64,000 nucleotides of DNA from Jacaranda mimosifolia (lineage: Eukaryota; Streptophyta; Magnoliopsida; Lamiales; Bignoniaceae). The DNA lies in the NCBI GenBank assembly GCA_018894105.1, contig CM032121.1, positions 6,862,507-6,926,506 of the forward strand, written 5' to 3'. The notes under the pieces are model-generated. The model had not been told where the DNA came from and ran no database searches. It saw only the letters and a list, made by a program, of their open reading frames with translations. Positions 47,881 through 60,775 of this stretch are shown piece by piece. The position numbers were made by a program, and so were the translations under genes. Each line of letters starts with the position of its first letter. Within the stretch, counting starts at the first letter, position 1.

Positions 47881-48893
47881 ATTGAGTCCATCATGCAAAA
47901 CCACACGTGGGAATTGGTGGATCTTCCTCCTGGAAATAAACCCTTAGGGTGTAAATGGATTTTCAAGAAGAAGATGAAAGCAGATGGTACAATAGATAAT
48001 ACAAGGCAAGATTAGTAGTCAAAGGATATAGACAAAAGGAAGGTCTTGATTACTTTGACACTTACTCACCAGTGACGATAATAACATCCATTAGGTTATT
48101 AATTGCATTTGCAGCTATCAATAACCTCGAGATTCATCAAATGGATATTAAAATAACTTTCCTAAATGGTGACCTAGACGAGGAAATTTATATGAAACAA
48201 CCAAAAGGGTTTGTGGTTCCAAGGTAAGAGAAAAAAGTGTGCAAGTTGATTAAGTCATTATATGGCTTAAAACAAGCACCTAAACAAAGGCACGTAAAGT
48301 TTGATCAAGTCATGCTTGCAAATGGCTTTAGGATCAATGAATGCGATAAATGTGTGTATGTTAAGGGAACCGCTTCTAAGTATGTCATTGTATGTCTATA
48401 TGTAGACTATATGCTAATTATGGGAGGCAACAATGACATAATCAAAGAGACAAAAAAGTTGTTGAGCAAAAATTTTGATATGAAAGATATGGGAATAGCA
48501 TATGTGATCCTTGGGATAAAAATTATCAAGACATCTCATGGGCTAGTGCTAACACAATCTCACTATATTGAGAAAGTGTTACAAGAGTTCTTGAGACAAG
48601 AACATAGACCTGCAAAAACTACCATAGATGCAAATCAACGACTTACCAAAAATAAAGGTGAAGCAAAGGCTCAACTAGAGTATGCATGCATAATTGGGAG
48701 CCTCATGTGCATCATGAATTACACGAGACCTGATATAGCATGTGCTATTGGTAAGCTAAGTAGATTTACTAGCAACCCGAGTCAAGAGCATTGGACTGCA
48801 CTAATTAGAGTCTTAAGGTACTTGAAATATACCTTAAGTTATGGGTTGCATTATACAAGATATTCGGCTGTAATAGTTATCAGACTCCAATGA
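47880..48893 (+). pseudogene. Copia reverse transcriptase, frameshifted and missing a catalytic Asp
   Basis: WELVDLPPGNKPLGCKWIF and KKKMKADGTID end at a frameshift near 48,000. The +1 frame continues KARLVVKGYRQKEGLDYFDT, SPVT, HQMDIKITFLNGDLDEEIYM, then a stop at 48,226. It resumes with KLIKSLYGLKQAPKQ. The active-site YVDD is YVDY: codon 48,408-48,410 is TAT instead of an Asp codon. That alone would abolish polymerisation. Confidence 0.9.
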
Positions 48894-49326
48894 AACTAAG
48901 TCCACAAGTGGATATGTTTTCACTTTAGGATGAGGAGCTATCTCGTGGAAATCCTCAAAACAAACCTGCATAGCTAGGTCCACTATGGAATCAGAGTTCA
49001 TAGCATTGGACAAGGTAGGCGAGGAAGCAGAATGGCTATGCCATTTCTTGGAAGATATTCCTAATTGGCTTAAACCTGTGCCAGCAATTTGCATTCATTG
49101 CGATAGTCAATCGGCAATTGGTATGGCACAAAGTAGTATGTACAACGGTAAGTCTAGACATATACGTTGTCGACATAATATCGTTAGACAACTGCTCTCT
49201 GATGGAGTTATCTCTATTGATTATGTGAGATCAAAAGAGAACATTGCGGATCCACTAACCAAAGGCTTAAATAGAGAGCAGGTTGAAAAATTATTGAGGG
49301 GAATGAGACTTAAGCCTATAAAATAA
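48880..49326 (+). pseudogene. Copia RNase H domain
   Basis: After another frameshift near 48,880, [21 protein letters not shown] is followed by [42 protein letters not shown] and the terminal [18 protein letters not shown]. The last 113 codons are open and end in TAA at 49,324-49,326. The catalytic blocks ESEF and CDSQSA are present. Confidence 0.9.
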
Positions 49327-49924
49327 ATGAGACACTACAATGGGAACCCTACCTATGTGACTGGAGATCCCAAGAAATAGGTTCAAAGGGAAAAACAAGT
49401 TGTTGTGTCTCGATATGGATGCACTGTGGGGGTCCAGCCTCCATCCAATTCCTATGATAAGTAGACAATGCCACCTGCAAAATGTTAAGGTTAAGCTTTG
49501 CTTTTAATGGCTTTTATACCTTGAATCTTCAAGGGTAGGTACAGCAAGAACCTCTTAATAAGAAGCCACCTATGTGAGTAGGGACTGGGCCAGTCCTATG
49601 AGAATTTCTAAGGCTGATTTCTCAGAGAGTACTCATGAATCCCAAGAATTGTTTAGGGGGAAAATGAACACAACCGTGAGAACTTAAATTGACTATTAGG
49701 CGAAGTTGTGTGAAGTTCTATTGTCTTGGTGTACAGAAAAAGCCGAACAGTTCAAGACATCGTGTTCACTGGTTGGCAAGTACATCCGATAGTTCTTACT
49801 AAGGAAGGTTCAAAGCCACAAGCTACCTATCCCAATGCAATTTCGCTCAAGCTGGAACTCTCTCGTGTGTGTCTGCATTCATATGCTTAGTTGACAATAT
49901 AATTTTCTTATTCATGTGGGGGAT
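49327..49924 (+). other. Copia 3' untranslated region and polypurine tract
   Basis: Non-coding. Ends with TTCATGTGGGGGAT directly before the right LTR, a typical copia polypurine tract. Confidence 0.8.
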
Positions 49925-50722
49925 TGTAATATTCGGCATATTTATATGCCAAAATCAAATATTTGAATAAGAAAATTGAGTTTAAATTGAGAAATAATTT
50001 AAGGATATTTTAGTGGGTAGAATGAGTCTACCTACATCGGGAAAAGGGGTGTGGGTGTATAAATAAAATAATTAAATTTTATTTTTAATATATCCCGATG
50101 AACACACCCCTATAGAACAGTTAGCTCAAAAGCTAGAGTTATGACTTGAGGTTCTAACTCTTTAGTGGAGCTGTGACTCTTCATTAAAAGAGTAAAGTTA
50201 CGGGATTTTATCCTATAGTTGTATCCTTAAAAGAAAGAATTATGATTCTAGTGAAGAATCATGTATCGTCAACAAAATTGCATTGCACAACTATAAATAG
50301 GAGTGCTTAGAACCAACCCAAATCACTAAAAACGAGAAGCATACATACTAGAATTTGTTTGAGCACTACATTGAGCACTTTCACATCACTATTCATTTCA
50401 TAGAAGAGTTCCAAGTTAGTAAAGTTCGCAAGGTTTGTTCTATTGGAGTGCTATCTTAGACCGGAAGAGAGCCATTGTATCTTGGGAGGTTAATTGCCAG
50501 AAGCCTTCTAGCACCATGTGAGGGGCAATATTACCTTAAGGAGACTGTTGGCGCAGCAGACCTTAGCTAATACAATTTTTATTTTGCATTCAAATAGGTT
50601 TTCTGTTACTTTCTTTAAACATTATCTCGAGTTACATCATTTTATATGATTATATATTTTAATTGTATATATTTGCACAAAGCACAAGCATACATAGTAT
50701 TATTTGTTAAATTTCCCTAACA
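49925..50722 (+). repeat. Right LTR of the copia element
   Basis: Ends CCCTAACA. It keeps the TATA box and the CAATATTACCTTAAGG block of the left LTR. Confidence 0.97.
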
Positions 50723-51739
50723 GATTTTGTGTAGCTATTATCATAGGTTAGTGATTAAAAGAATATGAAATATTCATTAATTTTCGCATGAAAGTATAGG
50801 GGTACAAAAAATAAGGTTTTAGGATTCTATATCACCTATATTTACATGGTTTTAGCTAACCAGCATAACTAGATACCATATGGGGGTAAGAAACTATCCA
50901 AATAGAGTTTTAAAATGATGGAAAGACCTCTAGAATTATCCATCTATCCGTAAATCCGAAAATTCCATAAAAATTAATTTTTGTCATCTTTAACTTGATA
51001 ATCATGGACCTAAACCTGTAATTACTTCACAATAATTTGTTGGCTTATTTTCTATGCTATTTATGGGCTTAATCATAACCTAAAATAAACAAAATAGATA
51101 GGGCTTAATATATCTAACAAGATATGGACCAAAGATTAATAGTTCTTTCATTATAAAAATATAATTAGGGGTTATATCATATTGTTAATTCCCAAAAAGA
51201 AACTCAATCTCCCAAACATAATTTGTCTACCTCTGATGTTTGTTCACATACGATTCACATCACTATGGCCCAAGTCAAATAGCCTTGAATGAAAGACTAA
51301 TTTTTAGCTCCAAAATTGATATCCATAGAGTCGCTAACTTAATCATTAATATAAAACTCAATAAATAAAGTTTCCATAAAATAATTGGCTTGATAAATTC
51401 TACATCTTCAATAACAACCAAGCAATCTTTACAAAATTATTAATAATCTAAAGCTATATTCTCGAGATTGCAAGTAAAATCAAGATAAGTGCTTAAAATA
51501 GGATCCTTAATAAACCCAAAAAGAATTCAATTTTTATCCCATATTTATTTTCAATTAAGATTCCTTAAATGTTGATTGAGTCCCAAACAAATTTGTATGC
51601 TCAAATTTCTAGGAGAAGAGCAACCCAAAAATATCAATGAATGAAAAAAATCTAGATCAACTAATATTACTTCATTATTCCTACCATCAAATATCGTATC
51701 CATACTATAATAATTCCTATAAAGACTTGGGCTATTACA

Positions 51740-54154
51740 CCTAGTTTATTCTTAAAACTTTTAATATTTATTTTTAATTTTTACTACTTTACTTACAAAT
51801 TCTTCTTACTAACATTTTGTAAGACTAATGATCTTATTTTATCAAAACAGTTAAATATTTATTTTAAAAATAAAATTTGATATATTATAAATATTTTAAA
51901 TAAACTTAGAGAAATAGGCCGAAGGTTCTTACCGTAAAAGGTCTGGTGGTGTTTGGACCAAATTGCAATTTACCCTTATGAAATAGGTAATGGAGAAAAT
52001 CGTCCAATTAAAAAAGAAAATCAAAAATCAAAAGATCTTCCTCTACTTTAAATAGGAATGTGATAAATATTTTTATATTTTTTGGGAGTGTTGGAGATTA
52101 TTTTAGAGTAAATTTGTATGTTTATTTTTATCTTGAAAGAGGAGATTTTTTACTTTAAAGATCAAATAAATTGATTTTTGTGGGGTTGGTGAAGTGATGA
52201 TCAGATTTAACATTTATTTTTTTGCATATATAGATGGAATGAGTGAGGAAAATATAAATATTTGTATAATAATTAAATAAGAATTATGAAATAAAAAGTG
52301 ATGAGTAGAAAAAGATATTTTGAAATTTTAAACTTTTTCTTAAAGAGTATTTTAAATTAAAATCCAGAATACTCGAAAACGTGTTGATCCATTTTGCGAG
52401 ATCATTTTGCTAGAGTGAAAAAAGATTTGACGAAACAAATCCAAACACAGCCTAAGGAAATGGAAGAGGCCCAATTGACCCCGACCCTGAAAAGTGAAAA
52501 GAAAAGTACCAACGTTAGTGGAAATTTTCAATGACGTATGCAATGAAGCAGCGGGGCCGTCAATCATACTGATGCCGTATGCAGCTGGGCCATCTTGGCC
52601 ATCCAACAAAACGCCCTTTGGTCTAATTTGAAGGACTAGGGTTGTGAACAAGTTGGATGGTAATTTGAATTTCATCCAAATTTTAGATTTTTCATTAATC
52701 TTTTATTAGCTTTAGATCATATTTGATTATAAATATTTATAATTTAAAATGAATGGATTGAATTTTTTTATTAAATTAGTACTTTTATATATAGTTTTAA
52801 TAAAGTTTTTTAAAATTTATGTATTATATTGGCTTAGTGTCGATATCAAATATCTATATTTTGTAATTGACATTGTGCCTTAGCCCAAAAATAAGAGGGT
52901 TACTAAAAAAAAGAAAAAAAGCGTCAAATGTAATAATATACAATGATTTACCTCTAAACCAATAACAATATAAATAAAGACTTATTACTCAAATATTTAA
53001 CTTTTTGGGCAATATAGGATAAGGTGTCAAAAATTCAAATTTGATGCAAATTACTTTGCAAATAGTATTTCTCATACAATCCAAAAGACAATATATATAT
53101 ATTTTAGAACGAATCAAATTTGTTTGTTGGATTTTAGATATCTATCAAACTCGGATATAGCACTAGTAGATCTTGTAAGATATTGAGTCAGATATAAATT
53201 TAATTAATAAGACTTGAATTTTGATAACACTGATTATTTCGAATTCGATCCGTTGACAATCCTAAAAAGATCGTATGGTAGAAAAGATAAGAAATGATAT
53301 GAATCAAGCCAGGCCGAGCATGTATGAGAGGAAGCCCTGATGTAGAGCTTGGGCTAGACTAACGCAATAAGGACAAGTAATCAAGCTGTATAAATACTAA
53401 CACGGGAAAAGGTACAATATACGCAATTAATGTATCTTTTTACATTCATAAAAGTTTGGATAAGACACTCAAGCGACATATTTTTTCTCAAAGCTTTTGC
53501 TGAAATGAGACACAGAATATGAGCTAGCAAAGGAAGCTACAGATAAGGTATCGACGATAATTCATGTTGATGTAAGAAAAATAGAAATACGTTATAACAA
53601 TGATCTAATGGCGAGAATGATTTATTTAATTTGGTATACTTGGGTACAATTAATTAAAATATGTATATTTCAAAATCGTACAAGAGTATGATTTATTGCG
53701 CTAACTATTTCTTGTGTCTTCTTCCTACTTTACATTCACATCCTATTTTTTGAAGTTACACTGAGTGTTGCATTAATTTCTTTAACACTGTCATGGATGT
53801 AGAACTTACATATCTATCTCTGATTTCATGAGTCCTTAATTAAATGAGTCTATGATTTTTCTTGTTATTGGTCTTTTCCTTTGTAGAAAAAGTAAACTTT
53901 TGTCCTTTTAAACTATATTCCTTTTGCATACGTTTTTGTCGTCCCTTTTTTTAAAAACAATTGTAATTACTAAACTTTCAATACAATAAAACTATAAATG
54001 AACTCCTATTAAATAGTAGGAGTACATATAAACCAACTTTAAACTCAATACAACACAGAAGATATGGCCAATTTAATATATAAACTATCGAGTATAAAAA
54101 AGTTAAAGACAGCTCATTGTAAAACAATGAATGTGACATATGTAAATTTAGAAA
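51740..54154. other. End of unit 1 and spacer between the duplicated units
   Basis: 51,740-51,905 is collinear with 63,179-63,345, which marks the end of the duplication. The rest contains no supported gene. 52,637-53,264 is a MITE relative, and 53,280-53,400 weakly resembles the DNA just downstream of both NLR copies. The minus-strand frame at 52,352-52,675 has no recognisable domain. Confidence 0.6.
52637..53264. mobile_element. Probable hAT MITE related to 39,565-40,254
   Basis: Left end TAGGGTTGTGAACAAGTTGG; right end GATCCGTTGACAATCCTA, its inverse in outline. The interior shares AAAAATAAGAGG and TCAAATxTAATAAT-TA blocks with 39,565-40,254. The 8-bp flanks match poorly (4 of 8), so either the insertion is old or one end is misplaced. 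Confidence 0.55.
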
Positions 54155-55860
54155 TCTTATTTATCATAAAGCAATATGATATATATGAAGTATATTTAGA
54201 TAGTAAATTATATAAGGTACTAGTAATTTAAATATCTATTATCTTTAATCGATATTTTGAATTATAAAAGAAATTAATGCCAATATATATATAGTCCGGA
54301 TATGATGATGATCATGTATTAATATGTGTGAAACTTTAATATTGTATCCCAACATAATATCATACAAAAGAACTTTTGTCATTATAATTTATTTTAAAAT
54401 TTTCACAATTTTTCTATTGTGTCATCATAATTATATCTTTATAATAATAATACGCATGTATCGTACTTGTATATGCTTTTCTAGCTTATAATAAATTGAT
54501 AAAGGAGCAGCTCTTTGGCGCTTCAATTACTATCATGGGAATATAGACTTTTATTTTTATTAATTAATAATAAAAATGAAAACAAATAGCTATCTTTTGT
54601 GCCAAGATGCAACCAATTAAGAGCTTAAGGTCATCATCATACCATAATTTATGAAATTATTTGCAATCGCCATGAAACTATCGACAACTTAGCCTTTAAT
54701 TAAAGTGTTTATACAACTTTAGAAACACTTTATGAAACTAATTAATGTTATCTTAAACTTCAGATGAACTATTAATTAGTTTGTGCTTAGGACTAAAAAG
54801 TACGATATTTTCATTTTTACAATGCAATGGAAGTAAATAATGCAAAATTATGAAATTAAATCTCGTAAAAAGATGTTTTAACTATTGTTTTTTGTGGTTA
54901 TTTTTATTATGCTTCTTGAAGATTTTTATGAGACGATGTGCTGCTACTATATCCATTCAACTCTCATTGTTTGTTTGATGGACAGGTAACTTATATTGAA
55001 AGGAATAATGTGGACGCCGATACTTCATCTTATCACTCCAAGTAATTAAGTTAATCCCACAAACTAAATTTACTTCTTTCAAGTATGATTGATGTTCCAC
55101 TCGTCTCATTTTTACTATTGTCAACAACTTAAGTGGTAGATTGCTTGCATAACTATACTTCTTGGTGTGTGATTTATAGTGTTGTGAGGCATAGTCCTTT
55201 GGATTCAATTGATCCATCCTTGGCAATTGGGTTTTATTGCATGGACATGAGTATGCATGCTATCCTATCGTATTTTTCCAATTTCCTCTTTTTCCATTTT
55301 ACCATCAAAGTTGTCAACCAATAGGATTGAACCCATTCTTCAACTTGGGTGAGTGACTTTGATGACTTCTATTCATGCGCATTAAATTTAAACGATCAAT
55401 CAAATGGCGCTCCACTATTTACAATCACTGAAACCCGCATTTCCTCAAACCTAGCCAACTACCATAAGATGTTGAGAGATAATACTAGTGGGGCTCGAGA
55501 TTTTAATCATGTACGTGAATTGCTCACTGGTGGATCGGAGAATTTTGCATAGGAAGATGACTGGCAAATTCTTTGATCCTAAAATTAAGGTGAATTGGGA
55601 ATTAATAAGTTGTATATAACCTCATAAGTTGCAAGCTTGTTTAGTGTATGCAACCAAATTATCTCTTTGAAACCAAAAATTTGTGTTGCTTTCCCCATAA
55701 AGATAGAATTATTTTACTTGATAGATCTTTCTCCATTTCAATCAATTTTTTTAACGAATATTTTTCAAAGTAAATGATTTGTTTGCTTTCCAATTATCTG
55801 TCGATTTAGAATTCTTATTTCAAATCCGACATATATAAATATGACTATATGTGTATGCGA
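54155..55860 (+). repeat. Segmental duplication unit 2, upstream flank
   Basis: Collinear with 20,383-21,004, then 30,353-30,825, then 35,337-35,925, with each unit 1 insertion absent. Holds repeats P2 (54,511-54,770) and Q2 (55,407-55,690). The same unrecognised coding-like pieces occur as in unit 1 (around 54,990, 55,190 and 55,345-55,545). No gene is supported. Confidence 0.85.
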
Positions 55861-55864
55861 GGTA

Positions 55865-57084
55865 GGCTTGTCAATGGGTAGGGTATTGTCCTCTCCAAAC
55901 TCATACCCTAATATACCCAAATAATTAGATCATATATTTACCCTACCTATTTAACCTATAGACCCAATTAACCCATACCCTAAAATACCCAAATAATAAA
56001 CCCTAAACTAGGCCTTAGCCTATCAAACCTCAGATCCATTGGGTCTATGGTTATGTTTAGTTTATTAAACCCAATTTTTGGATTGTGTTTTGATTTGGCT
56101 AATTTTTTTCATCTTTTCTAAATTTTCTTAGTGTCAATGAAAATGATAAAACAACATAATATTTGAATGCTAGAGTAATTTATTAATATAAGCTAATTTT
56201 TTTGGCATATTTTAAAAAAAGTTAACTCAATTTTTTTAAATTAAAAAAAGTATACATTCAATTTTAGTCTTTTAATTTAATATAGTTAATTCATATATTT
56301 AATTTTTGGCATTCTAAACAAATAAGAACCACAAGAGTATGTATTACTTTTTTCTCTCTTCCCCATATTATGTTTTTTCTCTCTCTATTTTTCCTCTAAG
56401 AAATTATTTTTTCTTTCAACTTTATTCTTTTCAGTTTTTTTGAAATATTATTATTTCATGTAATATATTCAATCAAATGTATGTAAATGCTACAAAAAAT
56501 TTAATTTTATGTTACTAAAAATTTGAATATGTAGCACCAAAGTATAAAAATCTTTCTTTCTCCAATGTCCAAAGCTACTGAAAATATATAAATTCAAAAT
56601 AATTTTAATTTTTTTATTGTATATATATTAAAAATTCAAATATACACTTCAAGTATGCCATGATTATTATTATTATAAATTTAATTTTGATATAAGTAAT
56701 TTGGGTTAACTAGTTAAATTTGAGTATTTGGATAATGAGTAATTTTGAATAGGTCTATTAATGGATCGGATTTTAATTCGAATCCAATTTGAATTCAATT
56801 GGAATTTTAAAATTTTTATCCGATTAAAATATTCAATAAATTAAATCTGATTATAAATATTCGTAATTCAAAATTAATTATTTTTAATATACTTTTGGGT
56901 TTAGGTTTGACGAAAATGGTAATTAAATAAAGTTTTATGAGTGAAAAAAATTAAAGTTGGGTAGGAGAGAATTGAAACATAAATATTTGATATTGGGTAT
57001 TTTATGAGTATAAACCTCAATATCATTTTTTGGGTATTGATATTTGGGTATTTTATGGATATAAACCCTATCTTATCTATTATA
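55865..57084. mobile_element. Unit 2-specific insertion, probably one or more hAT MITEs
   Basis: Absent from unit 1, where GAGGTACGTGGG continues directly towards the NLR leader. The left end GGCTTGTCAATGGGTAGGGT and repeated (A)CCCATACCCTAA-type words resemble hAT subterminal regions. A piece at 56,750-56,880 resembles the 39,565 MITE family and may be nested. Exact ends and target-site duplication are not resolved. No coding sequence. Confidence 0.5.
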
Positions 57085-57255
57085 TCTGTCCTTTTTCTTC
57101 TGCTTTTTCATTTCAAAAGTGCCTCATAAAAGACAAAAACACATTTAGCTGTTGACTTCACAAATTGATCCTGCAAATCAATTAAGCCAACGCAAATAAC
57201 ACAAAATCTCCTGAGTCCTCTCATTTCTCAATTTTCAGTCCCAAGTTATTACACA

Positions 57256-60200
57256 ATGGGAAATTCCTCTGATGAAAGAGATGAGGATTCTTCCTCTGGC
57301 AGACGCCCGTCAGAAATTGTTGAAGGAAATACGGAATGGATGTCCGGAATTAGTCGGACTGAATCACATCGTTCAGCGATGATTTATTATGACTCAAAAT
57401 TGGAAGGCATTAATTCCGACCTCATTCCACTATGCCCTACAGAATTTTGCCTTAAAGGACTCCTGTATCGCAAGCTTCAGCCTGCGAATTACCCAAAATT
57501 CGCAACAAATGTTGTGACTTCCACGCTTCAGTTATCTGACAACGAAAAAATCCCAGAGAGAAATGAATTTGTGGCTGCTTCTATCAGCGTCCTTCTTCGA
57601 TTACTAGATCACGAAACAGAATTCATTCTTTCGTACGAGGATCGAATCGTCTGTCTTAAAAAGGAGCTCCGATTTCTTGTTACTTTTCTTGGGGATACAT
57701 CAATTCTATGTACTGAGCTCCAACAAGTCCAGAATCTCTTGTCAGAATTTGAAGCAGTGGCAAGTGAAGCTGCAAATTTAGTGCAATCCTTCATTTTCGG
57801 GTATGCACCATTCAAATCCATTACACTGAATATGGCCTTAGATGCTCTGTTCCATCATATCGACCTCTTGAAAGATAATATCATCAAATTCTTGAATCTG
57901 CTGCCGTTTATCATTCAAGATCATATGACTCCAAAGACTGTGGCTGTTGATTCACTCTTCATCGTTGATTCTCTCATTTATGATCTTGAGGATCTAATAA
58001 ACAGGGAAGATGATCGGATTGTTAATGTGAAGGACCAAATCAAAATACTCCATCAAGAGCTAATTATTTCACAGTCTTTGCTCAAGGATATAAAGGTGGA
58101 ACAATATTCACAGATCGGAGAATCGAAACAACCTGTGATGCATTTTAGAGACGTGGCATACGAAGCTGAATATTTGATCAACTCTTTCTTGGTTGGAGAT
58201 GCTCCTCCCTGGTATCTAATCATGAGGCTCCCTGATGCCATCTACAAGGTTAAGCTTATTGGTACTGCACTCCAAGAAATAAAGAGAAGTTGTGATAATA
58301 TTGAAGCCTCAGAAATTGAGAAGGATCTCAAAGCAAAATTATCATCTCAAGTTAAGAGAAATTCTGATGTCCATGACATTATTGTTGGGTTTGATGACAA
58401 GGAAATATATATTCTGGATCAACTGGTTGGAGGAAAAGAGCAGCTACAAATTATTTCGATCTTTGGGATGCCTGGAATTGGTAAGACACTTTTGCAAAGA
58501 AATTATTCAATCATCCCTCAGTTATCTATCACTTTGACAAACGCTCCTGGTGCGTCATTTCCCAAACATATCAGAGAAAAGATCTATTGATTGACATTCT
58601 GATAAGTTTTGGAAGTGAGCTTGACAAAATCAAGCATTTGGAAGAAGAAAGTTTGGCTGAACTCATTTACAAAAGTTTAAAGGGAAGAAGATACCTAATT
58701 GTAATGGATGATATTTGGAGTTCAAATGTGTGGGATGATTTGAGAAGGTATTTCCCAGAAGATAGAAATGGAAGCAGAATACTGTTCACCAGTAGGAATA
58801 AAGATGTGACTCCACTGAATGGCATAACTTATGTGCTACCCTCTTTGTCAAATGATGAGTGTTGGGAACTATTAGAGAAGAAGATTTTCCACAATAGACC
58901 TTGTCCTCCAAAATTGTTAAGCATTGGAAAGAAAATTGCAGCAGATTGCAATGGACTACCACTTGCGGTGGTTGTTATAGCTGGTATTCTTTCAACAATG
59001 GACGAGGAGGAAAGTACATGGGAAAATGTAGGAGGAAGGGTAGCCTCATATATTTTTTCTGACAAAACCAATTCCATGATGCAGATATTGAAGCTCAGTT
59101 ACAAACATCTACCAGATCATTTGAAACCATGCTTTCTTTATCTTGGATTGTTTCCAGAAGATAGAGAAATTTCAGTTCGGAGGTTGATAAGGCTCTGGAT
59201 TGCTGAAGGATTCATACATAAGGAAGAAAAGAAGATCCCAGAGAATGTAGCAGAAGAATATCTAATGGAGCTGATTGATAAAAGCCTAGTAATAGTTGCC
59301 AAAAGAAGATCAGATGGCGGAGTCAAAGCATGTATTGTTCATGATCTATTGCGTGACTTGTGCTTGAGAATAGCTGAAGAAGAAAACTTCCTCAAGTTAT
59401 TATATAAGTAAGTTTACTCACTAACTCTTACGTATCTACATTTCTAAACTTAATAACATTGATAGATGATGGATTTAATTTTCCTTTTTACTCACAGTAG
59501 CCCCCCAATACACTGGAAGCATCAGCGTCTGCAAGCCTACTCGAAGCATCGGCGTCTGCAAGCCTATATTACGAGATCAAAGCCCATGATTACATCTGAA
59601 ATTTTCGTACCGCTTGGTCGTAAAGTTCGCTCTTTCTTCGGCCTTGATATCAACAAATCGTTATATGCTATCAGCATGAAATTACTCAGAGTGTTGGATT
59701 GGCAAGGCCAATTGAAGTCCAATGATTTGTTTGGGGCTGAACATCTGGTTAACTTGAGATACTTGGCTGTTAGTTATATGCCAGCATCAATAAGCAGCCT
59801 TGTGAACCTTGAATTTCTAATTGTGGGGATGACAGTACATATATCCTCAGAAATGCAAAAAATGATGAAGTTGAGATACCTTCAGGCACAAGGTGTAGCA
59901 CATTTTGACAAGGATTGTAATAGGTCCCGAACAAGTAAACTTGAATTTCTTACTGGCATTTACATCAAGACACAAGAGGATGAAGAGATGTTGAATTGTT
60001 CTCCCAACCTCCGCAATCTCAAATGCAAATGCCAAACTGGCTCTCTCGATCTGCGATTTCTCACTCAGCTTGAATCACTCAGGGTGCATAGCATAGGCCG
60101 CATGGCCGAGATTAACTTCCCCTCCAATATCAAAAAGCTGACTGACTCTATCTGCTTTGTCGTTGCCTTGGGAAAAGATGTCAATAATTGGTGGATTGCC

Positions 60201-60555
60201 AAATCTTCAAGTTCTCAAACTAAATATTAGTGCCTTTGTGGGAGAAAGATGGGAAACGAGAGAGGGCGAATTCCAACAGCTCAGATTCTTGAAACTGCAG
60301 AGATTAACAGTCGCTCAATGGAATGTCTCGTCTAGCGAACATTTTCCCAAGCTTCAACGATTGGTGTTGGATGAATGCTACAATCTACAAAAGATTCCTT
60401 CTACAATCGGCGAAATCGATACGCTGCAGTTGATTGAGATATCAGAGTGCCTAACTTCAGCCGTGGAATCTGCTTTAAATATTCAAGAAGAACAGCAGGA
60501 CAATATGGGAAATGAAGAGTTTAAGGTCATCATCAGTGCTGTGAAGAGCGTCTAA
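57256..60555 (+). pseudogene. R1-type CC-NB-ARC-LRR gene, copy 2: frameshifts in P-loop and LRR
   Basis: Paralogue of the gene at 36,172 with the same two-exon layout: exon 1 57,256-59,407 (donor GTAAGT), exon 2 59,498-60,555 (acceptor ACTCACAG). Starts MGNSSDERDEDSSS. The frame is open to GMPGIGKT; then one A is missing near 58,488 relative to copy 1 (AAGACACTTT for AAGACAACTTT), and translation would end at 58,590 after 444 residues. The shifted frame carries kinase-2 YLIVMDDIW, GLPL, CFLYLGLFPED and VHD intact. In exon 2 the copy 1 nonsense codons are normal here (CAA, GAA). A 4-bp duplication (GACTGACT, 60,140-60,147) shifts the frame again, ending at 60,230, while the original frame resumes to 60,555. 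Two lesions, neither shared with copy 1. Neither lies in a homopolymer, so sequencing error is less likely. Confidence 0.92.
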
Positions 60556-60775
60556 TTTTGTTTGAAGAGAATAGATACAATTGTGATTTGTGCATACCGA
60601 ATAAGTAAAGGGAATGATGTGGTGGAATCTCTCATGTTCAAGTGGCAATAATCCAGCAGTCCGTTTAGGCCAGACTAAGGCTCTATTTGGGCTTCAATTG
60701 AATAACATGGATTGGGCCCTATGAAACATATACAAGTCCAAATCATTAACACCACCCATATCAATTGGATAGATA

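Larger units (their letters stand above)
44728..50722 (+). mobile_element. Ty1/copia LTR retrotransposon (5995 bp), full-length but defective
   Basis: LTRs at 44,728-45,515 (788 bp) and 49,925-50,722 (798 bp), TGTAATATTCGG...CCCTAACA, with an exact target-site duplication GATTT (44,723-44,727 and 50,723-50,727). A polypurine tract GTGGGGGA (49,916-49,923) abuts the right LTR. The domain order protease, integrase, reverse transcriptase, RNase H is that of copia. Gag is mostly deleted, and pol has several stops, at least two frameshifts and a lost catalytic Asp. The LTRs differ at roughly 30-40 positions by eye (about 4-5%), so the insertion is not recent. The primer-binding position is atypical (see findings). 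Confidence 0.97.
43181..51739 (+). mobile_element. Element A: LTR-like TG...CA element, split by a copia insertion
   Basis: It starts TGTCACACCCCAAATTTGGG and ends AAGACTTGGGCTATTACA. Flanks are TCTAA (43,176-43,180) and CCTAG (51,740-51,744); the empty site in unit 2 (63,179-63,183) reads CCTAA, one change from each. Without the 6.0-kb copia insert it is 2559 bp with no coding sequence. It shares its whole layout with element B. Most likely a solo LTR. The small open frames inside it are not supported as genes. Confidence 0.85.

Noticed and set aside
46114..49326. The copia reading frames as host genes
   Set aside because: They lie between LTRs with TSD, PPT and collinear copia domains, and are broken by stops and frameshifts.
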